Source of the DNA: Chelatococcus sambhunathii
GTDB lineage: Bacteria; Pseudomonadota; Alphaproteobacteria; Rhizobiales; Beijerinckiaceae
Direction: 5' to 3'
Length of the DNA stretch: 64,000 bases
NCBI RefSeq assembly: GCF_001418005.1
Contig: NZ_LIOL01000010.1
Span: forward strand, 1 to 64,000
This document shows positions 46,749 to 55,585 of the stretch, piece by piece; the stretch's first letter is position 1; each line of letters starts with the position of its first letter. Below the pieces are notes generated by a model that had not been told where the DNA came from, ran no database searches, and saw nothing but the letters and a program-made list of their open reading frames with translations. Position numbers and translations under genes: made by a program.

Positions 46749-49382
46749 GTGATCGCAAGCATTCTCTCGTTGCCTTTCGCCGGATCGTCATGGTGCCCTC
46801 GTCGCTCCGGGCCGGTCCGTTTCGTGACTTTCCTCGGTGCCTTTCTTTTCGTCCTTGCCGCTGGCGTTCTAGCCCTTCCGGCGCAGGCCGATACCCGCCG
46901 CGTCGCGCTCGTCATCGGCAATGCACGCTATGACACCCTGCCGGCGCTGAAGAACCCGGCCAACGAGGTCGAGGAGGTGACGACGACGCTGCGGCGCGCA
47001 GGCTTCGATGTCATCGCCGGTATCGACCAGGACCGGTTGGCGCTGGAGGAGAGCATCAAGCGCTTCTTCCGCTCTCTCAACGGGGCGGATGTCGGGCTCT
47101 TCTACTATTCGGGCCATGCGGTGCAGCTGTCGGGCCGCAACTATGTGGTACCGACCGATGCCACCCTATCGACGGCCTATGACGTGGAGATCCAGACCGT
47201 CGATCTTGAGGCGATCCTCGACCAGATGCGGCGTACGGCGAAGACGCAGATCGTCTTTCTGGATGCCTGCCGCAACAATCCCTTCCGGGCCGAGCGCTAC
47301 TGGGTAGCGGAGAAGCTGCGTCCGGTGGAACAGCGCCAGGGCCTTGCGGACATTCGCCCGGGCATCGGCACTCTCATCTCGTTCTCCACTGAGCCCGGCA
47401 ACGTCTCCTATGATGGCGAGGGGCCGCTCAGCCCCTTCACGCAGGCCTTCACCTCCCGGGCTCTGACGCCCAACCAGGAAATCCGCTCGCTCCTCACGGA
47501 CGTGCGCCGCGATGTCATCAAGGCGACCGGCGGCCGGCAGGTGCCTTGGGAGAATTCCTCGCTGACCGACCCGTTCTATTTCATCTCGCGCGACGTGGCA
47601 CCGGTGGTTGCGCCGATGCAGCACGTCCAGGTTGCCGCCGGCAGCACCATCCGCGTGGGCATCCCCGAGCCGCAGACCTACCAGGAGGCGGACCTCAAGG
47701 TTTCCTTCGACCTTTTGCCGGAGCAGGGCCGGATCCTGCTCGACGGCGTGCCCGTCGCCGCTGCTGAGCCCTATCCGGCCTCGGCTCTCGGGCGGATCGT
47801 CTACCGCAGCGAGGGGGTCGCGCCCGGTTTTGTCGGCATTCTGGGCTACACGGTATCCAACCGCTTCGAGCAGTCGAGCCGCGGGCTCGTTGCGCTCACC
47901 GTGACGGACGCGACCGTCGCGCAGGCCGGAGCGCGCGATACGAAAACCGGGCCGACCCGCTCCGCCGAGGCCGAAGACGGCGCCGTGATGGAGCGCTTCG
48001 CCAAGCGCCTCGCGGCGCACAAGGCGCGCGTGCCCATCGGCGTCGGCCCCGTGCCGCTCGGCTTTCCCGCTTTCGAGGCACCGGCCGGTGCGGGCGAGCC
48101 CATCGTCTCGGTCGATGCCATTCCGCCCAAGGGTGTGTTGCGGCTCGACGGTAAGACGGTGCTCGCCGGGGCACGCATCGGCGCTTCGAGCCTCGCCCGC
48201 CTCGCCTACGAGCCGCAGATCGGCACGCAGGCCCAGGCCTTTTCGCTGACGCTCGGCCTGCCGAGGGCGGCGGGACGCGCGCCCCTGGTGGCGAAGGTCG
48301 CCGTCGAGCCCGTGCTGCACGCCTGCGACGTGCTGGCCGGCGAGCCGCTCGACCTTGCCGGCGTTACGGCCGGCGTCCTGCCCAACGAGATCGACGGGCC
48401 GAAGGCACTCGCCGCCTGCAACGAGGCGCGCCGCGACTATCCGCAGGTCACGCGCTTCCTCTACCAGCTCGGCCGCGCCCAATTGGCGAGCCGCGAGCGC
48501 GACGCGGCCTGGGCGAGCTTCGAGGAGAGCGCGGCGCGCGGCCATGTGCGCGCGCTCTACCAGCTCGGCTATCTCTACACGGTCAATGCCGGCCGGCCGA
48601 TGGATCGGGCCAGGGCGAACGACTACTACAAGCGCGGCGCCGACCTGGGAGACCCCTACAGCGTCTACAATTACGGCCGGGCGCTCTTCTACGGCCGCGG
48701 CCTGCCGCAGGATGTGCCGGGTGGCCTTGCGATGCTGCTCAGGGCAGCCGAGATGGGCCACACCTATGCCATGAACGAGCTCGGCGCCATCTTCCTCTAC
48801 GGCCGCAACATATCGCCGGACGAGGGCCGGGGCGTCGCGTTCTACCGTGCCGGGGCGGCGCGCAAGGACATCTATTCCTTCAACAATCTCGGCCTTGCCT
48901 ATCTCGGCGGCACTGGCGTGCCGAAGGACCCGAAGCGGGCCTACGATTTCTTCACGGCCGCCGCCAAGGACGGGCATCCGGCCGCCCCCTACAACATCGG
49001 CCGCATGTACCGCGATGGCATCTTCGTGAAGCGGGATGCGGCGGCGGCGGCGCGCTGGTTCGAGCAGGCCGCCGAGCGGGGCGACACCTGGGGCGCATCG
49101 GCCCGGGGCGAGCTCGTTCTGGCCAAGCCGACGCCCCGCGACCGGCAGATCGCCGCGCAGTTCTTCGCCCTCGCCGTGGCGCTCGACCGCACCAACGGCA
49201 ATACGGCGGCGCGGGAGCGCCTCACGCAGCTTCCCGCCGAGGCCAAGACGGCCGCCGCCCGCGAATTCGCCCGCCAGCTCGGGCGCAGCTTCGACGCAGG
49301 TGGCGGCGCACTCGACGACACCCTCGTCGCGCTCGCCCGCGACGCCTGGCAGCAACGCAATCCCCGGGTCGATCTCTTCTGA
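46749..49382 (+). CDS. secreted caspase-like (peptidase C14) protein with Sel1 repeats
   Basis: 877 residues from a GTG at 46749 after GGGGG; signal peptide cut near AQA (residue 47). The caspase-like domain, about 50-285, has VALVIGNARYD, the catalytic His123 in YYSGHAVQ and Cys174 in LDACRNNPF. A middle region of about 250 residues holds two similar beta-rich repeats (each with a PxxGxxxLDG strand). The last 280 residues are Sel1-like helical repeats (Gly-Leu-Ala-Tyr-Leu-Gly-x-Gly type). Cleavage is probably after Arg or Lys as in orthocaspases and is likely periplasmic. Role unknown; it precedes a T6SS cluster. Confidence 0.88.
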   Translation: MIASILSLPFAGSSWCPRRSGPVRFVTFLGAFLFVLAAGVLALPAQADTRRVALVIGNARYDTLPALKNPANEVEEVTTTLRRAGFDVIAGIDQDRLALEESIKRFFRSLNGADVGLFYYSGHAVQLSGRNYVVPTDATLSTAYDVEIQTVDLEAILDQMRRTAKTQIVFLDACRNNPFRAERYWVAEKLRPVEQRQGLADIRPGIGTLISFSTEPGNVSYDGEGPLSPFTQAFTSRALTPNQEIRSLLTDVRRDVIKATGGRQVPWENSSLTDPFYFISRDVAPVVAPMQHVQVAAGSTIRVGIPEPQTYQEADLKVSFDLLPEQGRILLDGVPVAAAEPYPASALGRIVYRSEGVAPGFVGILGYTVSNRFEQSSRGLVALTVTDATVAQAGARDTKTGPTRSAEAEDGAVMERFAKRLAAHKARVPIGVGPVPLGFPAFEAPAGAGEPIVSVDAIPPKGVLRLDGKTVLAGARIGASSLARLAYEPQIGTQAQAFSLTLGLPRAAGRAPLVAKVAVEPVLHACDVLAGEPLDLAGVTAGVLPNEIDGPKALAACNEARRDYPQVTRFLYQLGRAQLASRERDAAWASFEESAARGHVRALYQLGYLYTVNAGRPMDRARANDYYKRGADLGDPYSVYNYGRALFYGRGLPQDVPGGLAMLLRAAEMGHTYAMNELGAIFLYGRNISPDEGRGVAFYRAGAARKDIYSFNNLGLAYLGGTGVPKDPKRAYDFFTAAAKDGHPAAPYNIGRMYRDGIFVKRDAAAAARWFEQAAERGDTWGASARGELVLAKPTPRDRQIAAQFFALAVALDRTNGNTAARERLTQLPAEAKTAAAREFARQLGRSFDAGGGALDDTLVALARDAWQQRNPRVDLF

Positions 49383-49399
49383 CGGAAAGGAAGACGCAG

Positions 49400-49672
49400 A
49401 TGTCCCACGGTGCCCCGACGAGCGTCGCTGTGGCGGCGTTATTGCTGATCGGCGCAACCTCCCTTCAGGGGTGCATGACGCAGCCACGCCCCTATGACAC
49501 GGCGATGGAGCCCCGCACCTCCCGCACGACGACGGCGGCACCGCGTGGAACGCCTACTAGGGCTCGGGTCGTACCAGCCGCCGCACCTAGGCCCCAGTAC
49601 TTCCCACCACCCGATTCCGGCAACGGTGGTAATGGTGGTGGCGGTGGTGGCGGCGGTGGTGGCTGGGGTTAA
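49400..49672 (+). CDS. small Gly-rich lipoprotein
   Basis: 90 residues. Hydrophobic signal with lipobox LQGC (Cys25), then a Thr/Pro/Arg-rich spacer and a tail of nearly pure Gly (GGNGGGGGGGGGGWG). It starts 17 bp after the caspase-like gene, preceded by GGAAAGGAAG, so it is probably co-transcribed. No family recognised; perhaps a surface tether or partner of the caspase-like protein. Confidence 0.65.
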   Translation: MSHGAPTSVAVAALLLIGATSLQGCMTQPRPYDTAMEPRTSRTTTAAPRGTPTRARVVPAAAPRPQYFPPPDSGNGGNGGGGGGGGGGWG

Positions 49673-49721
49673 TGTCCCGTCAGCACGATCTTGGCAGGCG
49701 GAACAATAAAGTTACGCGTAT

Positions 49722-49815
49722 CGCGTCCTGGCCGGGCTTGTCCCGGCCATCCACGTCTTGGAGCCTGCGTACTGTTTCCACGTCGTGGATGCCCGCGACG
49801 AGCGCGGGCATGACG
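49722..49815. repeat. nested palindromic intergenic repeat
   Basis: Three paired elements: GGCCGGG/CCCGGCC (49730-49736 with 49742-49748), ATCCACG/CGTGGAT (49749-49755 with 49784-49790) and GCCCGCG/CGCGGGC (49791-49797 with 49803-49809). The phrase GGCTTGTCCCGGCCATCCAC is the kind seen repeated between genes in many Rhizobiales. It lies between two converging genes and may form a bidirectional RNA fold. Confidence 0.65.
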
Positions 49816-49910
49816 GCCTTGAGGTATAGGCGGGCGCTCCAGCTCGCCTGATAAGCCGTTGCCGGCCGCTGACGCCGGGCCCTCATGGCAGGGCCCGGCG
49901 TAACCTGCTC

Positions 49911-51443
49911 CTACCGATACCCGTAACTCGGCGAAGTCGGCATGGGCTGGCGCTGCGGCATCGGCTGGCGCGGCATCGGGCGATAGCCGCCGTCGTCGCC
50001 GCGCATGCGCGGGGGACGCGGACGGCCCATGCCGCCGAGGATGGCGCCGCCGATGATGTCGACCGCGATGGCCGGGCCGGGGTCATAGCTGCGCACGGGC
50101 CGCTCGACCCATACGGGCTCGGCGTAGTCGTCGACCGGCGTGCGGCGCGGCTTGGTCGTGGCCTTCTGCGTCTTCTTCGGTGCCGGCGCGGGCGTCGTCT
50201 TGGTCTTCGTGGGCTTGAGCGCGGGTGCCGGCGCGGGACATACGGCCGCCAGCTGCAGCCTTGCGCGTTCCGGCGCGGTGGCGGCGAGACGCGTGGCCGC
50301 CTCGGCGTGCGAGGAGCCGGGGAAGAGGCGCAGATAGAGGGCGAAGGCGTCCTTGGTGCCGTCGCGCACGGCCTCGGCCCAGGCCATCTCCTCCTGCCGC
50401 AGCGTCAGGATGCGGTGCACGCGCAGCGCCAGCACGTCGTCGGGATGGGCGGCGAGGAACAGGCGGTAGGCGTCCGGCGTGTCCCAGTAGAGGGCGGTGC
50501 GGAAGGCCTCCGCCGCGGTGTGCCCGCCGAGCGAGGCGGTCGTGACGTGGGCAGGGCCCGTCGAGCCGGTGGTCTCGACCGTGTCCGCCGCCGTCTGCAG
50601 CGATCCTTCGAAAAAGCTGAATGGCGTCGTCAGCGACGAGGTTTCCCAGGGCGTCTGCTGGCCGCCGGTGGTCTCGTAGACGGCGAGGCGCACCTGGCGG
50701 AACAGCTGCTCCACCGGCAGGCCCGGCTCGCGCACCAGCTTGAGGAAGGCGGCGGCGAAGGGGCTGTGCTCGCCGCTGCCGTCGGCCGCCGTCGCGCCCG
50801 GGGAGGTCGAGAAGGCCACGAGGGTGCCACCCTTCGATTCGATGCGCGCGAGACCTGTCTCGCCCCGCAGGGTGGCGTCGGCGCCATCGAGGAGCGTCAG
50901 CGCGAGGCCGCGCGCCCCGGCCGGGTTGACGAAGGGATTGTCGCGGCAGGAATCGAGGATGACGATCTTGGTGCGCGCTTTCGTGGCGTCGAGGCGCTTC
51001 AGGATGTCGGTGAGCGAGACCGACTGGCCGGGCACGTCGGCATCGGTGCGGGGCTTGACGTCAATTGGCAAGAGGTAGTTCGTTCCGGCAAGCTGGACGG
51101 CATGGCCGGCGTAGAAAACGACGGCTGCCGCATCCTCGCCCGCCGCCTCGACCTTCTTGGCGAAGGCATCGAGCGTCGCCTGGAAGGCGGGCAGGGTGGC
51201 GTCAGCGAGATGGACGACGTCGAAGCCCGCCTCCGTCAGGGCATCGCGCGTCGCCGCCGCGTCCCGCATCGGGTTCGGCAGCGCGGGGATCGCCTCGTAG
51301 GACGCATTGCCGACGACGAGTGCGACGCGCTTGGCGGCTTCCGCCGGCCATGGGGTGAGGATGACTGCAACGACGGCGGCGGCAAGCCAGTTCATGAGAT
51401 GGCCCGGCCGCATCGGCCGGGGAGCCACGGCTGGACTGGTCAT
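49911..51443 (-). CDS. secreted caspase-like (peptidase C14) protein with Pro-rich tail
   Basis: 510 residues from the ATG at 51443 with GAGGAGGG upstream; signal peptide cut near AEA-AK (residue 37). Caspase-like domain at about 38-275 with VALVVGNASYE, His114 in FYAGHAVQ and Cys166 in LDSCRDNPF. A helical region follows, then a Lys/Pro/Thr linker (about 400-435) and a Pro, Met and Arg-rich C-terminus with QPMPQRQPMP. It shares the enzyme domain but not the Sel1 part with the protein at 46749. It is probably periplasmic or exported. Confidence 0.88.
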   Translation of the reverse strand: MTSPAVAPRPMRPGHLMNWLAAAVVAVILTPWPAEAAKRVALVVGNASYEAIPALPNPMRDAAATRDALTEAGFDVVHLADATLPAFQATLDAFAKKVEAAGEDAAAVVFYAGHAVQLAGTNYLLPIDVKPRTDADVPGQSVSLTDILKRLDATKARTKIVILDSCRDNPFVNPAGARGLALTLLDGADATLRGETGLARIESKGGTLVAFSTSPGATAADGSGEHSPFAAAFLKLVREPGLPVEQLFRQVRLAVYETTGGQQTPWETSSLTTPFSFFEGSLQTAADTVETTGSTGPAHVTTASLGGHTAAEAFRTALYWDTPDAYRLFLAAHPDDVLALRVHRILTLRQEEMAWAEAVRDGTKDAFALYLRLFPGSSHAEAATRLAATAPERARLQLAAVCPAPAPALKPTKTKTTPAPAPKKTQKATTKPRRTPVDDYAEPVWVERPVRSYDPGPAIAVDIIGGAILGGMGRPRPPRMRGDDGGYRPMPRQPMPQRQPMPTSPSYGYR

Positions 51444-51751
51444 GGAAATACCCTCCTCAGCCTGCGAGACGGCGTCTCGCGCGCGCACCGGGCATCTCTT
51501 CACAGGCGGCAGGCTGTCGGCCTCGTCTCTTCCGGGCGATTTCGCCGCGCAGGCTGCCGCGCCTGCCTGCCGGTGCAGTCCGACGTTAGGCGGGTCTTTC
51601 GCCAGCTGCCGTGAGGCGGCGCACATGCCGGCCCGCCGACCGTTCCCGCCGGCTTCCCGTGCCATCAGCCCTCATCGTGCTGTTGCGCACCGCTGCCGGT
51701 CTCTTCGTCAGGCATTCTACGCCTGTCTCGACCAGAAGACACGACTTTCAC
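51444..51751 (+). other. 308-bp gap, possible small RNA region
   Basis: No convincing protein gene on either strand. It ends in a strong plus-strand terminator although no plus-strand gene precedes it, so an RNA starting somewhere here is possible. Its left part must also hold the minus-strand promoter of the caspase-like gene at 51443. Confidence 0.35.
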
Positions 51752-51784
51752 CCCTCCGCCGCACATGGCGGAGGGTTTTCTTTT
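51752..51784 (+). terminator. rho-independent terminator
   Basis: CCCTCCGCC (51752-51760), loop GCACAT, GGCGGAGGG (51767-51775), then TTTTCTTTT. A perfect 9-bp GC stem with a T-tract only on the plus strand. On the minus strand, downstream of tssH (stop at 51794), the stem is not followed by Ts, so it ends a plus-strand transcript. Confidence 0.8.
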
Positions 51785-51793
51785 GCTCGTTCA

Positions 51794-54460
51794 TCAGCGC
51801 CAAGCATAGGCGAAGGTGCCTTCTTCGATGAAGACCCGCGCCTCCGCGACCGCTCCCTTGCCAAGGGAACGCTTCAGGAACTCGCGCGAGAGGGCGGGCA
51901 GCAGCGTGTTGGTGATGACGTTGTCGATCATGCGCCCGCCGGATTCCGGGTCGCGGCACAAAGCGACGATATGGTCCACCACCTCATCGTCGTAGATGAA
52001 GGTGGCGCCGTGGGCCTCGTCGATGCGCCGCGCGATGCGGCCGAGCTGCAGGCGCACGATGCCGGCGAGCACCTCCTGCGACAACGGCAGGTAGGGAATG
52101 ATAACGATGCGGCCGAGCAGCGCCGCCGGGAACACGCGCAGCAGCTCCGGCCTGAGGGCGGCGGCGAGCGTTTCCGGATCGCCCGCATAGGCCGCGTCCT
52201 GCCCGAGCTCCATGATGACATCCGTGCCGACGTTGGAGGTGAGGAGGATGAGGGTGTTGCGGAAGTCGATGCGCCGGCCGGTGCCATCCTCCATCTGGCC
52301 CTTGTCGAAGACCTGGAAGAAGATTTCGTGCACGTCCGGGTGGGCCTTTTCGACCTCGTCGAGCAGGATGACGCTATAGGGCTTGCGCCGCACGGCCTCC
52401 GTCAGCCGCCCGCCCTCGCCATAGCCGACATAGCCGGGCGGCGCGCCCTTCAGCGTCGAGACCGTGTGCGCTTCCTGGAACTCCGACATGTTGATGGTGA
52501 TGACGTTCTGCTCGCCGCCGTAGAGCGCCTCGGCGAGCGCCAGCGCCGTCTCCGTCTTGCCGACGCCCGAGGGGCCGCAGAGCATGAAGACGCCGATGGG
52601 CTTGTTCGGGTTGTCGAGCCGCGCGCGGCTGGTCTCGATACGCTTGGCGATGATCTCGAGCCCGTGTGACTGGCCGATGACGCGCCGGTTGAGGATGTCC
52701 GGCAGCGCCAGCACGGTCTCGATCTCGTCGCGCACCATGCGGCCGACGGGTATGCCCGTCCAGTCCGAGACGACGGAGGCGACGGCCGCCTCGTCGACAT
52801 GGGCGTAGATCTTGCGCGCCTCGGCTTCCATCGCATCGAGCGCGGCGAATTTCTCCTTGAGCATCGCGCGCGTCGCCTCGGCCTCGGGCTCTGTCTCGGC
52901 CTCCGTTTCCCCCTCTCCCTTCGGCGCGGCGAGCTTGTCGCGCAGGGCGTGGATTTCGGCGATGATCGCCTGTTCTGCCTGCCATTCCTCCTCGAGACGG
53001 GCGAGCTTTTCGGTGAGCGTGCCGATCTCGGTGTCAATCGCGGCGATGCGGTCCTCATCGGCGCTGCCGAGGTCGCGCTCAGCGACGAGCCCGGCCTTCT
53101 CCTTCTCGCGCGCAGCGATGGCAACGCGCGTGTCCTCGATCGTCGCGGGTGTCGTGGTCTGGCTGATGGCGACGCGGGCCGAGGCCGTGTCGAGCAGGCT
53201 CACGGCCTTGTCCGGCAATTGCCGGGCGGGGATGTAGCGATGCGACAGCTCGACGGCGGCGACGATGGCCGCGTCCGAGATGCGCACGCCGTGATGCTTC
53301 TCCATGGGGGCGAGGATGCCGCGCAGCATGTCGCAGCAGCGCTGAACGTCGGGCTCGTCGATCTGGATCGGCTGGAAACGGCGGGTCAGCGCCGGATCCT
53401 TTTCGAAGTATTGCCGATACTCCGCCCAGGTCGTCGCCGCGATGGTGCGCAGCGTGCCGCGGGCCAAGGCGGGCTTCAGCAGATTGGCGGCATCGCCCGT
53501 GCCGGCCGCGCCACCGGCACCGATGAGGGTGTGCGCCTCGTCGATGAAGAGGATGATGGGCTGCGGTGAACTCTGCACCTCGTCGATGACCGAGCGCAGG
53601 CGCTGCTCGAATTCCCCCTTCATGGAGGCGCCGGCCTGCATCAGGCCGATGTCGAGGGCGCACAGGCGCACGCCGCGCAAGGGCGGCGGCACGTCGTCGG
53701 CGGCGATGCGCTGGGCGAAGCCCTCGACCACCGCCGTCTTGCCGACGCCGGCCTCGCCGGTGAGGATCGGGTTGTTCTGGCGCCGGCGCATGAGCACGTC
53801 GACGATCTGGCGGATCTCTTCGTCGCGGCCGACGATCGGGTCCATCTCCCCCGCGCGCGCTTTCGCCGTGAGGTCGTGCGAGAAGCGGTCGAGCGCCGTG
53901 GTGCCGGCCTGCTCCGCCACGGCTTCCGCCCCCGGCGTACCGGCGGCCCTGAGGCCCGCGCCGTCGAGCGGGCGCAGGTTCTCCTCCTCGGAGCTGGCCC
54001 AGATGGCCCGATATTCGCTCGCCAGCTGATCGACCGGGATCTTGCCGAACTCGCGCGAGGCGCTCGTCAGGGCGCGGCGCAGTTCGAGCGACTTCAGCGC
54101 GCCGACGAGGATATGGCCCGTGCGGATCTGTGTCTCGCCGAAGAAGAGGGTGGCATAGTGCCAGCCGCGGTCGAGCGCATCGATGACGGCGTTGGACACG
54201 CCCGGCATCTCGGTTTCGTTCTTGGCGAAGCCTTCGACGACATGGCCGATGTCGGCGAGCAGCCGGCCCCGTTCAAGGCCGAAATGGTCGATGGTCAGGG
54301 TGATGTCGGCCGCGTCGTGCTGCAGGATGTGGAAGAGCCAGTGCGCCAGTTCGACATGGCGGTTTCCGGCGCCCTTGGCCTGGCGGAGGGCCTGGATGAA
54401 GGTCTCGTATCCAACGCGGTTCAGCTTGCCGGTGACTGCTTCGAGCGAAATGTCGGCCAT
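51794..54460 (-). CDS. tssH: type VI secretion ATPase ClpV
   Basis: 888 residues from the ATG at 54460. An N-domain of about 150 residues, a first AAA+ module with GEAGVGKTAVVEG, a long coiled-coil middle region rich in Glu and Lys (EKEKAGLVAERD, EEEWQAEQAI), and a second AAA+ module with GPSGVGKTETALA and the pore loop GAPPGYVGYGEGG. ClpV unfolds the contracted TssB/TssC sheath so it can be reused. Last gene of the minus-strand T6SS run, 14 bp after tssG. Confidence 0.95.
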   Translation of the reverse strand: MADISLEAVTGKLNRVGYETFIQALRQAKGAGNRHVELAHWLFHILQHDAADITLTIDHFGLERGRLLADIGHVVEGFAKNETEMPGVSNAVIDALDRGWHYATLFFGETQIRTGHILVGALKSLELRRALTSASREFGKIPVDQLASEYRAIWASSEEENLRPLDGAGLRAAGTPGAEAVAEQAGTTALDRFSHDLTAKARAGEMDPIVGRDEEIRQIVDVLMRRRQNNPILTGEAGVGKTAVVEGFAQRIAADDVPPPLRGVRLCALDIGLMQAGASMKGEFEQRLRSVIDEVQSSPQPIILFIDEAHTLIGAGGAAGTGDAANLLKPALARGTLRTIAATTWAEYRQYFEKDPALTRRFQPIQIDEPDVQRCCDMLRGILAPMEKHHGVRISDAAIVAAVELSHRYIPARQLPDKAVSLLDTASARVAISQTTTPATIEDTRVAIAAREKEKAGLVAERDLGSADEDRIAAIDTEIGTLTEKLARLEEEWQAEQAIIAEIHALRDKLAAPKGEGETEAETEPEAEATRAMLKEKFAALDAMEAEARKIYAHVDEAAVASVVSDWTGIPVGRMVRDEIETVLALPDILNRRVIGQSHGLEIIAKRIETSRARLDNPNKPIGVFMLCGPSGVGKTETALALAEALYGGEQNVITINMSEFQEAHTVSTLKGAPPGYVGYGEGGRLTEAVRRKPYSVILLDEVEKAHPDVHEIFFQVFDKGQMEDGTGRRIDFRNTLILLTSNVGTDVIMELGQDAAYAGDPETLAAALRPELLRVFPAALLGRIVIIPYLPLSQEVLAGIVRLQLGRIARRIDEAHGATFIYDDEVVDHIVALCRDPESGGRMIDNVITNTLLPALSREFLKRSLGKGAVAEARVFIEEGTFAYAWR

Positions 54461-54474
54461 GGGGCGCCCCCTTG

Positions 54475-55569
54475 CTATCGGGCGTTGATGTTGCGGGCGC
54501 GCCGCAGACGCTCGGCGGGGTGGAAGCGCGCATCCCGCCGCACCGTTTCGTCGGTCGCCGCCCAATTTGGAGCCATCCAGCTCGTCCAGCCGAGTTCGCC
54601 GGAGCGGCCGAGACGTACGGGCTCGACGCGGCCGGCGGGCAGGGCGAGTTCCACGTCCCAGTCGAGCATGTCGCCGAGGACGTGGAAAACCGCATCCGCC
54701 AGCATGGCCGAGCGGTCGCCACCGGGCAGGAAGCGGCGATAGTCGGCAAGGCTGTCCGTGAAAAGGTGGACGCGGAACTTGTCCTCGACGCTGAAGACGC
54801 TGGCGCCCACGAGTACATCGATGCCGAGGCCGCAGTGTTGCCGGCCAAGATGCGTGCGCTCATCTTTCTGGAAGACGAGGCGCGAGCCGACAAATTCTTC
54901 GATCTCCACATCGATGTCGAAGAGGCCGGCGAGGAAGCTGCGCAGCCGCGAAGCCGAGCGCGCCTGGGGCGCAAGGAGCCCGGCGAAGGCGAGCTTCTCG
55001 GCATCCGGCACCGTGTCGCGCCCGCGCATATGCGGGGAGGCGATGCCGACGGCCGCGCCGATATAGGCGCCGAAACGGTCGAGGTCGGGCCGGTCGTGCT
55101 GGGCGATGGGCCGCGCATCGGCCCAGGCACGGAAGAAGAGCTGCAGAAAGCGGTGGTTGAGGATGTCGAGGAATCGCGGAAAGGCGTCGTCATGCGCCAG
55201 GTGCCAGGCGTGCGCCTCCTCGGTCGTGGCAAGCGGCAGGGCGCCCTGCGGGCCGAGCAGGCCGAGGAACTTCACGAAGAGCCGGACACGCTCGCGGCTG
55301 TCGCGGTCGGCGCGGGCGAGCGTCGAGGCGGGGAAGTCGAGGTAGGGATCCTCTCCGAGCGCAACGTAGTCGTCGCGGCGGGTGGCGCTGTCGCCGATGC
55401 GCGGGCACTCGGGATGGTTGCGCTCGAGATGGCGCAGGACCGTAAAGAAGTCGAAGCGCCAGGGCTCGCGCCGAAGAGCGTCGAGAAAACGGTCCTGAGC
55501 CGCGCGGCTGTTTTCTGCGGCCGACAGTTCGACGGCATCGGCCATTGCGGTGCGCGGGTTCTCGTTCAC
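54475..55569 (-). CDS. tssG: type VI secretion baseplate protein TssG
   Basis: 364 residues, GTG start at 55569 (ATG at 55545 possible). Typical DUF1305 features: PWRFDFFTVLRHLERNHPE near the N-terminus, FLGLLGPQGALPLATTEEA in the middle, then RFLDILNHRFLQLFFRAW. It forms the baseplate wedge with TssF and TssE. It lies 16 bp after tssF. Confidence 0.93.
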   Translation of the reverse strand: MNENPRTAMADAVELSAAENSRAAQDRFLDALRREPWRFDFFTVLRHLERNHPECPRIGDSATRRDDYVALGEDPYLDFPASTLARADRDSRERVRLFVKFLGLLGPQGALPLATTEEAHAWHLAHDDAFPRFLDILNHRFLQLFFRAWADARPIAQHDRPDLDRFGAYIGAAVGIASPHMRGRDTVPDAEKLAFAGLLAPQARSASRLRSFLAGLFDIDVEIEEFVGSRLVFQKDERTHLGRQHCGLGIDVLVGASVFSVEDKFRVHLFTDSLADYRRFLPGGDRSAMLADAVFHVLGDMLDWDVELALPAGRVEPVRLGRSGELGWTSWMAPNWAATDETVRRDARFHPAERLRRARNINAR

Positions 55570-55585
55570 GGCGGGCCCCCGGCGG

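Noticed and set aside
47166-49541. Long minus-strand open frame opposite the caspase-Sel1 gene
   Set aside because: Antisense to a gene with clear His/Cys motifs and signal peptide; no domain of its own.
51752-51784. Terminator of tssH
   Set aside because: tssH is on the minus strand, and on that strand the stem is not followed by a T-tract.
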